DNA from: Accumulibacter phosphatis
Lineage (GTDB): Bacteria; Pseudomonadota; Gammaproteobacteria; Burkholderiales; Rhodocyclaceae
Length of the DNA stretch: 64,000 nucleotides
NCBI RefSeq assembly: GCF_000024165.1
Contig: NC_013194.1
Location: 3,224,001-3,288,000 of the forward strand
Direction of reading: 5' to 3'
The position numbers and the translations under genes are program-made. This document shows, piece by piece, positions 55,881 through 64,000 of the stretch; the first letter of the stretch is position 1; every line of letters starts with the position of its first letter. The notes under the pieces were generated by a model. It made no database searches, was not told where the DNA came from, and saw only the letters and a list, made by a program, of their open reading frames with translations.

Positions 55881-56206
55881 CCATACGCTTTCTCGGAAAT
55901 CATCGCATCCCCGTCGGTCGCCGACCACCGCCGACGGTTCGACCAGTTGGCGGGGCGAAAGCACGGGTGCCACCGGCACCTCGTGGAAACCCTGTTGAAA
56001 GGGCGTGATAATGACATAAGCCACGCCAGTAATCCAGCGCGGCAACCGCACATGGCGGAGCGTCGGCGCCAGCAGCACATGGCAAACTACCGGCGCGGAT
56101 ACGGTCAGCGATTGACGGCAAGTCGCGGACGCGTGGATACTCCCGGCGTGCAGTCGAAGCAGATGCCGCGTGCCACGAGTCGGCATCCTTGACAGGAGAC
56201 CCGCTA
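55881..56206. other. Divergent intergenic region between type I secretion and DUF3616 genes
   Basis: 326 nt. It should contain the promoters of both directions, but no pair of hexamers with good spacing stands out. TTGAAAGGGCGTGATAATG near 55990 holds a TTGAAA and a GATAAT only 6 nt apart, so not a classic promoter. Confidence 0.4.
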
Positions 56207-57133
56207 TTGGCTTTCAGTGAGATCCCCATCTTTCGCCCCTTGACCGGCATCCATGAGCCGTCGGCAATCCACCAACTTGCCGACGGTCGCTTCATCGTCG
56301 TCGAGGACGAGCAACGGCACCCGCTCAGCCTGGTCAGCGTGCATGCCGATCACAGCGTCACCAGCACTCCACCACAGATGCCCGAGGCGAGCGAAGCTGG
56401 CGGGCAGTTCGCGGCACTCGACGACCTCGAAGGGGTGGCGGTGGACCCGGCGGGATATATCTACGCCACATGCTCCCATTCGCGGAACAGCGCCGGAGAC
56501 GAGAGCGCTACGCGCGAAAAGCTCGTTCGCTTCCGCATCGAAGGCAACCGTGTCATCGAACCGGTCGTGTGCACGCGATTGAAGCCTGCCTTGACGGCCG
56601 CACACCCGATCCTGGCTGCGGCGGCCGCGATACGAGAGGTGAAGCAGAAGGGTGGGCTGAACATCGAGGCGCTGGAGATGACTCCTGATCAGCGTCGATT
56701 GATGGTCGGCTTCCGTAGCCCGCTAGAGAACCGGCGAGCGATCGTCGCCTTCCTCGAAAACCCGCAGGCAGTTTTCGCCTCGGGGGCCGAGCCGCGAGTG
56801 GCCACCACTCTGGCGACCCTCGATCTCGAGGGCAACGGCATCCGCGGAATGGCCTACATTCCCAGCCTGGAGGGTTACCTCGTCATTGGCGGCCCGGTAG
56901 CTCGCGAGCAGGTTCAGTTCACGCTGTGGTTCTGGCGTGGCGGTCCCAGCGACCCGGCGCGGGGTGTAGTCGTCCCCGGGCTCCCCGACTTCGCGCACGC
57001 GGAAGGGGTAAGCCCGGCACGCATCGACGGCCGGCAGCGGATCATCATCGTCAGTGACGACGGCAGCCGAAAGGAGGGACGTTGTGCCCGCTTCCTGATC
57101 ATCGACCCCGAACAACTGCAGATCGCAAGTTGA
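56207..57133 (+). CDS. DUF3616-like beta-propeller protein
   Basis: About 308 residues from a TTG at 56207 (AGGAGA 8 nt before); a TTG at 56189 is an alternative. Repeats of about 45 residues each with a Gly/Asp turn (GRFIVVEDEQRH, DDLEGVAVDPAGYIYATCSHS, GLNIEALEMTPDQRRLMVGF, GIRGMAYIPSLEGYLVIGG) are typical of a six-bladed propeller such as DUF3616 or esterase-like phytase. There is no signal peptide. It is followed after 122 nt by the tandem small genes, on the same strand. Confidence 0.75.
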   Translation: MAFSEIPIFRPLTGIHEPSAIHQLADGRFIVVEDEQRHPLSLVSVHADHSVTSTPPQMPEASEAGGQFAALDDLEGVAVDPAGYIYATCSHSRNSAGDESATREKLVRFRIEGNRVIEPVVCTRLKPALTAAHPILAAAAAIREVKQKGGLNIEALEMTPDQRRLMVGFRSPLENRRAIVAFLENPQAVFASGAEPRVATTLATLDLEGNGIRGMAYIPSLEGYLVIGGPVAREQVQFTLWFWRGGPSDPARGVVVPGLPDFAHAEGVSPARIDGRQRIIIVSDDGSRKEGRCARFLIIDPEQLQIAS

Positions 57134-57167
57134 AGTTGTTGGTGCCGGCAGTCAACCAACTCCAGCT

Positions 57168-57193
57168 TGCGTCGTTAAGCGAAGTACGACGCA
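57168..57193. promoter_or_regulatory. Inverted repeat upstream of the tandem small genes
   Basis: TGCGTCGT, a 10-nt loop (TAAGCGAAGT) and ACGACGCA form a perfect 8-bp repeat between the DUF3616 stop and the first small gene. It could be a terminator of the former or an operator for the latter. Confidence 0.4.
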
Positions 57194-57255
57194 GCCGGAA
57201 CAAAGAGCTCCGCAACAAAACGTCGTAGCAACCATACAAACCAAGGAGAAACCTC

Positions 57256-57546
57256 ATGCGCACCATCACCACCCTGATCATCGCCGCCGCCTTTGCCGCT
57301 TCCCCCGCTTTCGCCCAGAAGACCGAAGTCAAGGGCAAGACCGAAATCGACGCCAAGCAGGAAAACGTTGCGGCCGTCGCCATCGGCAAGGACAACACCG
57401 CCAAGAACACCGCCGGTGCCATCAAGGGCGACACCAAGGTCCAGGGCAACACCAAGATCAAGGCTGAACAGAAGAACGCCGCCGCTGTCGCGATCGGCAA
57501 GGGCAACACCGCAGCCAACGAAGCCGGCGTGATCGGCGGCAAGTAA
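57256..57546 (+). CDS. Small exported repeat protein, copy 1
   Basis: 96 residues. Signal peptide 1-20 (TLIIAAAFAASPAFA-QK). The mature 76 residues are two 37-residue repeats (22-58 and 59-95) with pattern K/DTxVxGxTxIxAxQxN then AAVAIGKxNTAxNxAGxI. There is no Cys or aromatic residue. Alternating hydrophobic and polar positions suggest stacked beta strands, as in beta-helices or curli-like repeats (inference). No family is recognised. Ribosome site AAGGAGAAACC. First of three tandem copies; residue 5 is Thr here and Ala in the others. Confidence 0.85.
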   Translation: MRTITTLIIAAAFAASPAFAQKTEVKGKTEIDAKQENVAAVAIGKDNTAKNTAGAIKGDTKVQGNTKIKAEQKNAAAVAIGKGNTAANEAGVIGGK

Positions 57547-57613
57547 GCCCCCGTCACAACCGACTGAGCACCCCCAGCAAGTCGTTCATCATCATTCATC
57601 TAGGAGAAACCTC

Positions 57614-57904
57614 ATGCGCACTATCGCCACCCTGATCATCGCCGCCGCCTTTGCCGCTTCCCCCGCTTTCGCCCAGAAGACCGAAGTCAAGGGCAAGACC
57701 GAAATCGACGCCAAGCAGGAAAACGTTGCGGCCGTCGCCATCGGCAAGGACAACACCGCCAAGAACACCGCCGGTGCCATCAAGGGCGACACCAAGGTCC
57801 AGGGCAACACCAAGATCCAGGCTGAACAGAAGAACGCCGCCGCTGTCGCGATCGGCAAGGGCAACACCGCAGCCAACGAAGCCGGCGTGATCGGCGGCAA
57901 GTAA
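57614..57904 (+). CDS. Small exported repeat protein, copy 2
   Basis: 96 residues, the same as copy 1 except for Ala at 5 and Gln in place of Lys at 69 (KIQAEQ). It has the same signal peptide, two 37-residue repeats and the ribosome site TAGGAGAAACC. No promoter or terminator is seen between copies, so they are likely cotranscribed and made in equal amounts. A repeat protein in this arrangement would give a high dose of one product. Confidence 0.85.
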   Translation: MRTIATLIIAAAFAASPAFAQKTEVKGKTEIDAKQENVAAVAIGKDNTAKNTAGAIKGDTKVQGNTKIQAEQKNAAAVAIGKGNTAANEAGVIGGK

Positions 57905-57971
57905 GCTCCCGTCACAACCGACTCAGCATCCCCAGCAAATCGTTCATCATCATCCATCTAGGAGAAACCTC

Positions 57972-58262
57972 ATGCGCACTATCGCCACCCTGATCATCGC
58001 CGCCGCCTTTGCCGCTTCCCCCGCTTTCGCCCAGAAGACCGAAGTCAAGGGCAAGACCGAAATCGACGCCAAGCAGGAAAACGTTGCTGCCGTCGCCATC
58101 GGCAAGGACAACACCGCCAAGAACACCGCCGGTGCCATCAAGGGCGACACCAAGGTCCAGGGCAATACCAAGATCAAGGCTGAACAGAAGAACGCCGCCG
58201 CTGTCGCGATCGGCAAGGGCAACACCGCAGCCAACGAAGCCGGCGTGATCGGCGGCAAGTAA
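57972..58262 (+). CDS. Small exported repeat protein, copy 3
   Basis: 96 residues; the mature protein equals copy 1, with Ala at position 5 as in copy 2. A few silent changes (for example GTTGCTGCC and GGCAATACC) show that the copies have begun to drift at the DNA level while the protein is preserved. It is followed 27 nt later by a strong hairpin, so the run ends here. Confidence 0.85.
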   Translation: MRTIATLIIAAAFAASPAFAQKTEVKGKTEIDAKQENVAAVAIGKDNTAKNTAGAIKGDTKVQGNTKIKAEQKNAAAVAIGKGNTAANEAGVIGGK

Positions 58263-58289
58263 GTCTCCGTCCGCAAGCAGTAACAGGCA

Positions 58290-58322
58290 GGCCCCCGCTG
58301 ACGGTCATCGTCGGCGGGGGCC
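58290..58322 (+). terminator. Strong hairpin after the tandem small genes
   Basis: A 14-bp stem (left 58290-58303, right 58309-58322, GGCCCCCGC... with one G-T pair) with loop GTCAT, followed by TTCTGCTTTGT. Placed 27 nt after the last stop, it ends the small-gene transcript. Confidence 0.75.
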
Positions 58323-58420
58323 TTCTGCTTTGTGGCAGCGCGGCTTGACTGGCCGCCTTTCAGACGCCGGCGATGTCGGAACAGGGCGATCGCCTACCCG
58401 CGCCATCGCGCTCTGCCGCT

Positions 58421-61075
58421 TCAAGCGTTTGCCGGCCTGCCCACCAGCCACTCGAGTGCGGCCCGCAGTTCCGCGTCGGCCTTCTCGCACTCGCCCAGCA
58501 GTCCGGGCAATTCACTTTCAATGGCGCGACCCGCTTCGGCCTTGGCCAGCGCTTCAATCCGCGAGGCCAGCGCGGCAACCGTCGGCAGACCGACCATCGC
58601 ACTCGACGACTTCAGGCTGTGTGCCGCGCGCGTGACTTCCGGCCAATTCCCCGCCTGAAGGCCGCTGCTGATGGTCGACGAGAGTTTCGGCGAATCCGTC
58701 AGGTACTGGCCGATCACCCGCTCCACCAGGTTCCCGCAGATCGCCCGGGTGAAGCCGGGATTGTCGAGCAAGGCGCTGCGATCGAGCAGGGACGTCACTT
58801 TCGTGACCTCCGGCAAACCCTCTGTGGCAGGCGGAAGGGTATTCCCGATCGTCGGCGATCGGGTCGATGAACCGACACTGGCGGGCAACCACTGGGCCAG
58901 GCAGGAGGCCAGCGGCTCGAGACCCACCGGCTTGCTCAGATAGTCGTTCATGCCGACGTCCAGACAGTGCTGGCGGTCCGCAGGCAGCGCATTGGCCGTC
59001 AGGGCGATGATCGGCACCGCCGCTTGCGGGCCCGGCAGCGCCCGGATCGCCGCGGTCGCCGCGTAGCCATCCATGACCGGCATCTGGCAGTCCATGAGCA
59101 CCAGATCGAACGCCGACTGCGCGACGAGTTCGACCGCCGCCGCGCCATTGTCGACGATCGTTGCGGTGATGCCGATTCGGCCCAGCATGGCCTCGATCAC
59201 CGCCTGATTGACCGGGTTGTCTTCGGCGACGAGAACGCGGCCGGCGAGTGTGTGCTGGCTCGCATCACCGGCAGCGCGCGCGGCAATAGGCGCGGAGGCC
59301 TCGGCAAAGGGTAGCTCGGCGGTGAACGTACTGCCCTGGTTGACGGTGCTATCGACGCTGATCGAGCCGCCCATCAGCTCGACCAGCTGCTTGCAGATCA
59401 CCAGCCCCAGCCCACTGCCACCGAACCGGCGCGTGGTGGACTGGTCGGCCTGAACGAACGGCTGAAAGAGGCGCGCCGCTGCCTCGGGAGCGATACCGAT
59501 GCCGGTGTCGCGAACGCTGAAACGCAACCAGACGCGTGCATCCTCGGGGCGAGAAGCGAGCCTGACGACGTTCAGCGTGATGCCTCCCCGTTCGGTAAAC
59601 TTTACGGCATTGGTCAGCAGGTTGGACAGGAGCTGGCGCAGCCGGGTCGGGTCGCCGCGCAGGCATAGCCGTGCGACACCCACGAAATCGGCCGTCAGCG
59701 ACTTGCCACTGGCCGAGGCCAGTTCCCGGAACGTCTCGGCCAACTGGACGAGGAGCGACTCGAGGTCGAAATCGATGTCTTCGAGGACGATCTTGCCCGC
59801 CTCGATCTTGGCCAGATCGAGAATATCGCCGAGGAGCCCATGCAGCGCCTGGCCAGCGCTGCTGATGGCGCGCAGGTAGCGCGCCTGCTCGTTGTTCAGC
59901 GGCGTCCGTTCGAGCACTTCGGCCATACCCAGGATGCCGTTCAACGGCGTCCTGATCTCGTGGCTCATGTTGGAGAGAAACTGCGACTTGGCGGTGTTGG
60001 CCGCTTCCGCGGCATCTTTCGCTTCGGCCAGATCCGAGTTGCGCCGAACCAGGCGATCGGTCAGTGTTTCCAGCACCTCCACCACCGCCTGCACTTCGTT
60101 CCCCGAATCGGCGCTGATACCGCTACCGGTGAGTTCCATGGCCGATGCCTCGGCCTTCCGGCGCAAGGAGCGCAATGGATTCAACAGCCGGCGGAGCAGC
60201 AGAAAGCCGAGCAGCATGCTCACCAGCACGATCGCCAAGGTGTAGAAAGCAGAGCGCTCGCTGGCCTCGGCCAGCAGTTGGTAGGAACGCGTACTGTCGA
60301 GCGTCACGATGACCACGTACGCGTTGTCAACGATGGTCAGCGGCAGGTACGCCCGCGTCTGGTGAGACGCCATTTCGTGCCGGTAGATCGGGATCTTCTG
60401 GGTCAACGCCTCCTGGATCGCCGCACTGTCGCGGGCATTTGGCGCCTCTTCCGATGTCGCCAGCGTTGCGCCGGCGCTGGAGACAAGAACCAACTCGGCG
60501 CCGAGGTCCTGGCTGAGGCTCTTCAGCAAGTCGGAGTCAAGCCGCACCCCCGCAGTGAGAGCGCCGACGACCCGGCCCTCGGCGCGAACCGGTTCGATGG
60601 CCAGCAGGCTGAGCCCCGCCTCGTCAAGGGAACTGACGATCACCTCGGCTCCCTCCAGAGCCTCGAAGATGCCCCAGGTCGCAGACTGGTCGCCATGGCG
60701 CTGCGGGTCGTGTGCGCGATAGACGACGATTTCCTGGGCGTCGGCAAGTTCCATCAGATCGACTTCGGTGGCGGGCAGTGCCCCATCCAGCACCGCCCGC
60801 CAGGTCTGCTCGCTATCCGCCTGCCGCTTCGCCAGGCTGCGGCCCAGGCCATTGCGCGCCGCCGTCAAGCGGGCAGCCAGTTGGCTTCGCCATGACTGTT
60901 GGGCAATGAGTCCCGTCACCACTCGACCGACCGTGCGCACCTTGTCGATCTCGCGCGCTTCGACCGTAGTGCGCAGCACCTGCTCGGACACCTGGAAAGC
61001 CGTCCACTGCGCGATGCCCGCCAATACTCCGAACAGGAGAATCAGCGTCAAGGAAAGCGAGAAACGGCGTTCCAC
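58421..61075 (-). CDS. Hybrid histidine kinase (HisKA-HATPase-REC-HPt), periplasmic sensor
   Basis: 884 residues. TM1 at about 5-26, a 240-residue periplasmic domain (dCache/double-PAS-like; LAIEPVRAEGRVVGALTAGV) and TM2 at about 277-297, then HAMP-like linker and coiled coil. HisKA His 372 (NMSHEIRTPLNG), ATPase N-box LLSNLLTNAVKF, DTGIGIAP and GGSGLGLVI; receiver Asp 662 (LMDCQMPVMDGYA); HPt His 819 (AAHSLKSSSAMVG). It is preceded by a PstS-like binding protein gene, 23 nt upstream, on the same strand. The two may act together, the binding protein presenting ligand to the sensor. No response regulator gene is next to it. Confidence 0.92.
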   Translation of the reverse strand: MERRFSLSLTLILLFGVLAGIAQWTAFQVSEQVLRTTVEAREIDKVRTVGRVVTGLIAQQSWRSQLAARLTAARNGLGRSLAKRQADSEQTWRAVLDGALPATEVDLMELADAQEIVVYRAHDPQRHGDQSATWGIFEALEGAEVIVSSLDEAGLSLLAIEPVRAEGRVVGALTAGVRLDSDLLKSLSQDLGAELVLVSSAGATLATSEEAPNARDSAAIQEALTQKIPIYRHEMASHQTRAYLPLTIVDNAYVVIVTLDSTRSYQLLAEASERSAFYTLAIVLVSMLLGFLLLRRLLNPLRSLRRKAEASAMELTGSGISADSGNEVQAVVEVLETLTDRLVRRNSDLAEAKDAAEAANTAKSQFLSNMSHEIRTPLNGILGMAEVLERTPLNNEQARYLRAISSAGQALHGLLGDILDLAKIEAGKIVLEDIDFDLESLLVQLAETFRELASASGKSLTADFVGVARLCLRGDPTRLRQLLSNLLTNAVKFTERGGITLNVVRLASRPEDARVWLRFSVRDTGIGIAPEAAARLFQPFVQADQSTTRRFGGSGLGLVICKQLVELMGGSISVDSTVNQGSTFTAELPFAEASAPIAARAAGDASQHTLAGRVLVAEDNPVNQAVIEAMLGRIGITATIVDNGAAAVELVAQSAFDLVLMDCQMPVMDGYAATAAIRALPGPQAAVPIIALTANALPADRQHCLDVGMNDYLSKPVGLEPLASCLAQWLPASVGSSTRSPTIGNTLPPATEGLPEVTKVTSLLDRSALLDNPGFTRAICGNLVERVIGQYLTDSPKLSSTISSGLQAGNWPEVTRAAHSLKSSSAMVGLPTVAALASRIEALAKAEAGRAIESELPGLLGECEKADAELRAALEWLVGRPANA

Positions 61076-61098
61076 GGGAAGGATGGCAACGGGGTCGG

Positions 61099-61941
61099 TC
61101 AGCCGACCTTGGCGGGAGGCAGGATGCCGTGCTGGCGAAGGATGCCGTTTCCTTCCGGCGAGCGGATGAAATCGACGAAGGCCCTGGCAGCGGGGGTCAG
61201 CGTATTCGGCTTGTGGATCAAACCAAGCTCGACCCAGGCAGGGTAGCGTCCCTTGTCCACATTCTCGGGTGTCGGAGCGACCCCATCCAGCGTCAAGTGC
61301 ACAACCCGGGTGGTACAGGCGGCGAGGGCCGAGCGATTGAGGAAGCCGAGACTGGTCGGATAACGGTCGAGCAGCGCGATGAGATGCGGATCCAGATTCA
61401 CTGTCTTGATCGCCGGCCCGAAGGTTACGTCCTTGAAGGGCTTGATGATTCGATTCAGCGCTTGGCGGCTGGCGTCGGAGTTCTCGCGTCCGACGGCGCG
61501 AATGGGCGCCGGTTTGCCACCCAGCTCGCTCCAGTTGCTGACCTTGCCGGAATAGATGTCGACCAACTGGCTCGCCGTGATGTCGCGAACGGTGACGCCC
61601 GCGCCGGCAGCAACGACTACCGGATCACGCCCGAGTGGAATGAAGATGAAACCCTGCCGGCTTTCGTCTTCCTTGAGCGGGCGCCCCACCCGCCCGATCG
61701 GCGAGATTCCCTCACCGACGTCGCGCAGCGCACCCGCAGTACCCGTGGACGGCGGCACGACCACGCGGTGCTGCGCCTGCCGGGCGTTGAACGCCTTGGC
61801 GAGTTGCGCGAGGACGTATTCCGGATTGCCGCTGCCCGGGATCACCAGGTCGTCAGCAAGTACCGATCCGGCCAGCACCAGGGCCAGCGCCTGGGCCAAC
61901 AGCCCGCGCCACAAATGGCGCCAAAAGTTTGCAGTCATCAT
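61099..61941 (-). CDS. PstS-like phosphate/anion-binding protein
   Basis: 280 residues from the ATG at 61941 (GGGAG before it). Signal peptide (LLAQALALVLAGSVLA-DD). Phosphate-binding loops: VIPGSGNPEYVLAQL, VVPPSTGTAGALRDVGEGIS and NSDASRQALNRIIKPF, typical of PBP-like domain proteins (PF12849). Unlike a normal pst operon no pstC, A or B gene is next to it; the partner is the hybrid kinase. It may thus be a sensor-helper protein rather than part of an importer (inference). Confidence 0.85.
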   Translation of the reverse strand: MMTANFWRHLWRGLLAQALALVLAGSVLADDLVIPGSGNPEYVLAQLAKAFNARQAQHRVVVPPSTGTAGALRDVGEGISPIGRVGRPLKEDESRQGFIFIPLGRDPVVVAAGAGVTVRDITASQLVDIYSGKVSNWSELGGKPAPIRAVGRENSDASRQALNRIIKPFKDVTFGPAIKTVNLDPHLIALLDRYPTSLGFLNRSALAACTTRVVHLTLDGVAPTPENVDKGRYPAWVELGLIHKPNTLTPAARAFVDFIRSPEGNGILRQHGILPPAKVG

Positions 61942-62114
61942 GTCACTCCCGGTCATGGGCAGGATCCCTAGCCGGCTGGCCTTGCCCGTGCCAGCCACGG
62001 CCCGGGTCGCCGCGATGCCTCGCTGGCGAGCTTCGCCACCACCCGGCCGATCACTTTCTGGTTCGTCGCCGGGGCGATGCGAGCCCGCCGCGACGTCGGC
62101 AAGAGGGCGGCCGC

Positions 62115-62693
62115 CTAGGCCTTGGGCAGGCGCCCCATCACGAAGAACTCGTCGTTGGGACGCATCGAACTCATGTTTGCCAGGCGGTTCGACATCGCGA
62201 AGAAGGCGGCGACCGCGCCGATGTCCCAGATGTCCTCGTCCGTAAAGCCGTGCTCGCGCAGGGCGGCCAGGTCGGCCTCGCCGACCTCGGCCGAGCGCAG
62301 CGCGACCTTGAGCGCGAACTCGAGCATCGCCCGCTGCCGTTGCGTAAGGTCCGCCTTGCGGTAGTTGACGGCCACCTGATCGGCGATGAACGGATTTCTG
62401 GCGCGCACGCGCAGGATCGCACCATGCGCCACCACACAATACTGGCACTGGTTGGCGCCGCTGGTGGCGACCACGATCATCTCGCGCTCGGCTTTGCTGA
62501 CCCCGCTCTCCTTCTCCATGAGCGCATCGTGGTAGGCGAAAAAAGCGCGAAATTCGTCCGGTCGATGCGCCAGAGTGAGGAACACGTTCGGCACGAAGCC
62601 GGCCTTCTCCTGAACGGCCAGGATGCGGTTACGGACGTCCTCCGGCAACTCGCCGAGCGCCGGAATGGGAAAACGACTGATCGGCGGCTCCAT
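62115..62693 (-). CDS. Peroxidase-related/carboxymuconolactone decarboxylase family protein
   Basis: 192 residues. The AhpD-like helical fold has the CxxC-H motif in GANQCQYCVVAHGAIL, which acts in thiol-peroxide chemistry, with ISRFPIPALGELPEDVRNRI at the start and the end SNRLANMSSMRPNDEFFVMG typical of TIGR01926-type peroxidase-related proteins. It likely removes peroxides or acts in lipoyl-linked redox. Start MEPPISRF; stands alone, divergent from the hydrolase gene. Confidence 0.92.
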   Translation of the reverse strand: MEPPISRFPIPALGELPEDVRNRILAVQEKAGFVPNVFLTLAHRPDEFRAFFAYHDALMEKESGVSKAEREMIVVATSGANQCQYCVVAHGAILRVRARNPFIADQVAVNYRKADLTQRQRAMLEFALKVALRSAEVGEADLAALREHGFTDEDIWDIGAVAAFFAMSNRLANMSSMRPNDEFFVMGRLPKA

Positions 62694-62939
62694 CGTTCAG
62701 GTCCCTGGCGTCTGGCAAGACACGCCCAGGCGGCGTTCAATGCCGGCCTCGCCCGTGCCGCTGCACGGCCAAGCAATCGTGCTGCCCTGCCTGTCGATAC
62801 GCCCGCCAAAACCGGCTTTCAGCTCTTGGACGTTGTCGGCGCCAAGTGAATTCATCAGGATCTCCGGGGTCAGAGGTTTTCAGATCGTGGCATGATACAC
62901 AAGATACACAGAAACCTTCACCCCTCCAAGGAGAAAAGC

Positions 62940-63818
62940 GTGACCGCTACTGCCGATTTTGACAGCCTCGTACCCGCCCATCCCCTGAGCCGGCGCCAGT
63001 TCATCGTCACAGCCCTGGGCGCCGGCTTTGCCTTGTCGGTGCAACCTGTGGCGGCACAGACCGTCATCACCACCGACAGCGTCGGACTCACCGCTGGCGA
63101 AATCAAGGTCGCCGCGGCCGGCGGCGACATGCCAGCGTATCGCGCACAACCGGCGACCGGTAGCCAGTGGCCAGTGATCCTCGTGGTACAGGAGATTTTT
63201 GGTGTTCACGACTACATCAAGGACGTCTGCCGTCGCCTGGCCAAGCTCGGCTACCTTGCCATCGCGCCCGAACTTTACGCGCGCCAGGGCGACCCTCGGC
63301 AGTACACCAACGTCCAGGAGTTGCTCACCACTGTGGTGAACAAGGTTCCCGATGCGCAGGTGCTGGCTGACCTCGACGCCTGTGTCGCCTGGGCTGCTGC
63401 CAACGGCGGCAACGCGGCACGACTGGGGATCACCGGCTTCTGCTGGGGAGGAAGGATCACCTGGCTTTATGCGGCACACAATCCGCAGGTCAAGGCAGGC
63501 GTCGCCTGGTACGGCAGAATCGTCGGCCAGGCCAGCGAACTGACGCCAAAGCAACCGATCGACATTGCCGGCAGCCTGCACGGACCGGTGCTCGGACTCT
63601 ACGGCGGCGCCGACCCGGGAATCCCGCCCGAAACCGTCAGGCAGATGCGCCAGGCGCTTGCCGTCTCCGCGAATCGCGCGAGCAAGGGATCATCGATTCA
63701 CGTTTACGAAGGCGCGCCGCATGCTTTCCATGCCGACTACCGGCCCAGCTACCGCAAGGAGGAAGCCGAAGATGGCTGGCGCCGGCTGCAGGCATGGATG
63801 AAGCAGCACGGCGTCTGA
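62940..63818 (+). CDS. Dienelactone hydrolase family protein, Tat-type export signal
   Basis: 292 residues from the GTG at 62940, which has AAGGAGAAAA upstream; the ATG at 62892 gives 16 further residues without ribosome site. A Tat-like signal (LSRRQFIVTALGAGFALS, cleavage near VAAQ) is followed by the alpha/beta hydrolase: VVQEIFGVHDYIKDVCRRLA, nucleophile Cys in ITGFCWGGRITWL, acid in YGGADPGIP and His in APHAFHAD. Cys-His-Asp is the triad of dienelactone hydrolases. Export is unusual for this family, though known as Tat-signal variants. Confidence 0.9.
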   Translation: MTATADFDSLVPAHPLSRRQFIVTALGAGFALSVQPVAAQTVITTDSVGLTAGEIKVAAAGGDMPAYRAQPATGSQWPVILVVQEIFGVHDYIKDVCRRLAKLGYLAIAPELYARQGDPRQYTNVQELLTTVVNKVPDAQVLADLDACVAWAAANGGNAARLGITGFCWGGRITWLYAAHNPQVKAGVAWYGRIVGQASELTPKQPIDIAGSLHGPVLGLYGGADPGIPPETVRQMRQALAVSANRASKGSSIHVYEGAPHAFHADYRPSYRKEEAEDGWRRLQAWMKQHGV

Positions 63819-63886
63819 TCCTGCGGCCCCCGGGGTCAAGCCTTGACCAGGGTTCGCCGCTCTGGCCTTCGCCCCGGCACACGCGA

Positions 63887-64000
63887 TCAATCGCCGCCGC
63901 CACCGCAGCCGCCGCCACCACAGCCGTCGCCTGACGACCCCCCGCTGTCGCCACTACTGCAGCCGCTGCTGCCGCTGCAGCCGCCGCCGCAACCGATGTG
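63887..64000 (-). CDS. C-terminal end of a Gly/Cys-rich protein, cut by window edge
   Basis: The last 37 codons and stop of a frame that continues past the right edge. The tail is nearly only Gly, Ser and Cys (GCGGGCSGSSGCSSGDSGG ... GCGGGGD), a type found at the end of TIGR04222-domain and similar membrane proteins. Its function cannot be judged from this part. Its stop lies 69 nt from the stop of the dienelactone hydrolase gene (convergent). Confidence 0.55.
   Translation of the reverse strand, partial: HIGCGGGCSGSSGCSSGDSGGSSGDGCGGGGCGGGGD

Larger units (their letters stand above)
57244..58263 (+). repeat. Three tandem 358-bp repeats carrying the small exported genes
   Basis: The block from the ribosome site AGGAGAAACCTC through the gene and the following spacer repeats with a 358-bp period (starts at 57256, 57614, 57972). 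Only a handful of base changes are seen, including spacers that match almost fully (CATCTAGGAGAAACCTC). The copies are recent or kept alike by gene conversion. Confidence 0.95.

Noticed and set aside
57241..58300. Tandem repeat considered as CRISPR or assembly duplication
   Set aside because: Unit is 358 bp and codes for protein with silent changes between copies, so it is neither CRISPR nor an exact assembly copy.

Overview
The window is a GC-rich (about 65 percent by eye), densely coded chromosomal stretch of a Gram-negative bacterium, almost certainly a betaproteobacterium and probably in or near the Rhodocyclales. The main support is a circularly permuted, two-piece tmRNA gene with tag ANDERFALAA. 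Outer-membrane receptors, type I secretion parts, several c-di-GMP enzymes and an NhaR-type regulator fit this. A closer guess (Accumulibacter-like) is inference only. There is no rRNA, no tRNA, no CRISPR array, no insertion sequence and no prophage.

Layout. 1-4.1 kb: a DUF3300 exported protein (cut by the left edge), phenylacetate-CoA ligase and a MATE transporter. 4.3-14.2 kb: a signalling block of TonB-dependent receptor, YfiR-like protein, CHASE8-type hybrid histidine kinase and REC-PAS-GGDEF-EAL regulator, then two diguanylate cyclases, one fused to hemerythrin. 14.3-22.6 kb: an Ala/Lys lipoprotein, a fructosamine-kinase-like protein, a CorA-like transporter, a wrecked K+ channel gene, a P-type ATPase and an APH/P-loop kinase fusion. 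23.0-24.9 kb: a small unknown gene, the permuted ssrA gene and radC. 25.0-32.7 kb: an RstA/RstB-like two-component pair, two small ORFs, then a minus-strand run of mscS-like, rsmB-like, DUF3108, purN and dedA genes.

32.8-41.2 kb: mutL-miaA on the plus strand, possibly leaderless; then on the minus strand hpf, htpX, moaA, moeA and a mechanosensitive channel fused to a cyclic-nucleotide-binding domain. 41.3-43.4 kb: nhaR and a Tim44-domain protein, closed by a 13-bp hairpin. 43.4-47.4 kb: an arsenosugar-type locus (DUF3047, two TIGR0428x glycosyltransferases, divergent radical-SAM ArsS) with a perfect 10-bp inverted repeat before arsS. 47.5-51.4 kb: HAD dehalogenase, a TVP38/flavoprotein-disulfide-reductase fusion and DUF547. 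51.4-55.9 kb: a complete type I secretion set (TolC, HlyD, ABC) without a visible cargo gene. 56.2-58.3 kb: a DUF3616-like protein and three tandem, nearly identical genes for small exported proteins that are themselves two 37-residue repeats. 58.4-64 kb: hybrid histidine kinase with a PstS-like binding protein, a peroxidase-related protein, a Tat-type dienelactone hydrolase and the Gly/Cys-rich tail of another gene.

How the parts may work together (inference): c-di-GMP control is the strongest theme, with inputs from the periplasm (YfiR/CHASE8) and from oxygen or redox state (hemerythrin). Secretion parts and the tandem small exported proteins could be surface or matrix outputs. The most unusual items are the tandem small-protein array, the permuted ssrA with only 4 nt between its two pieces, and the inverted repeats before arsS and radC.
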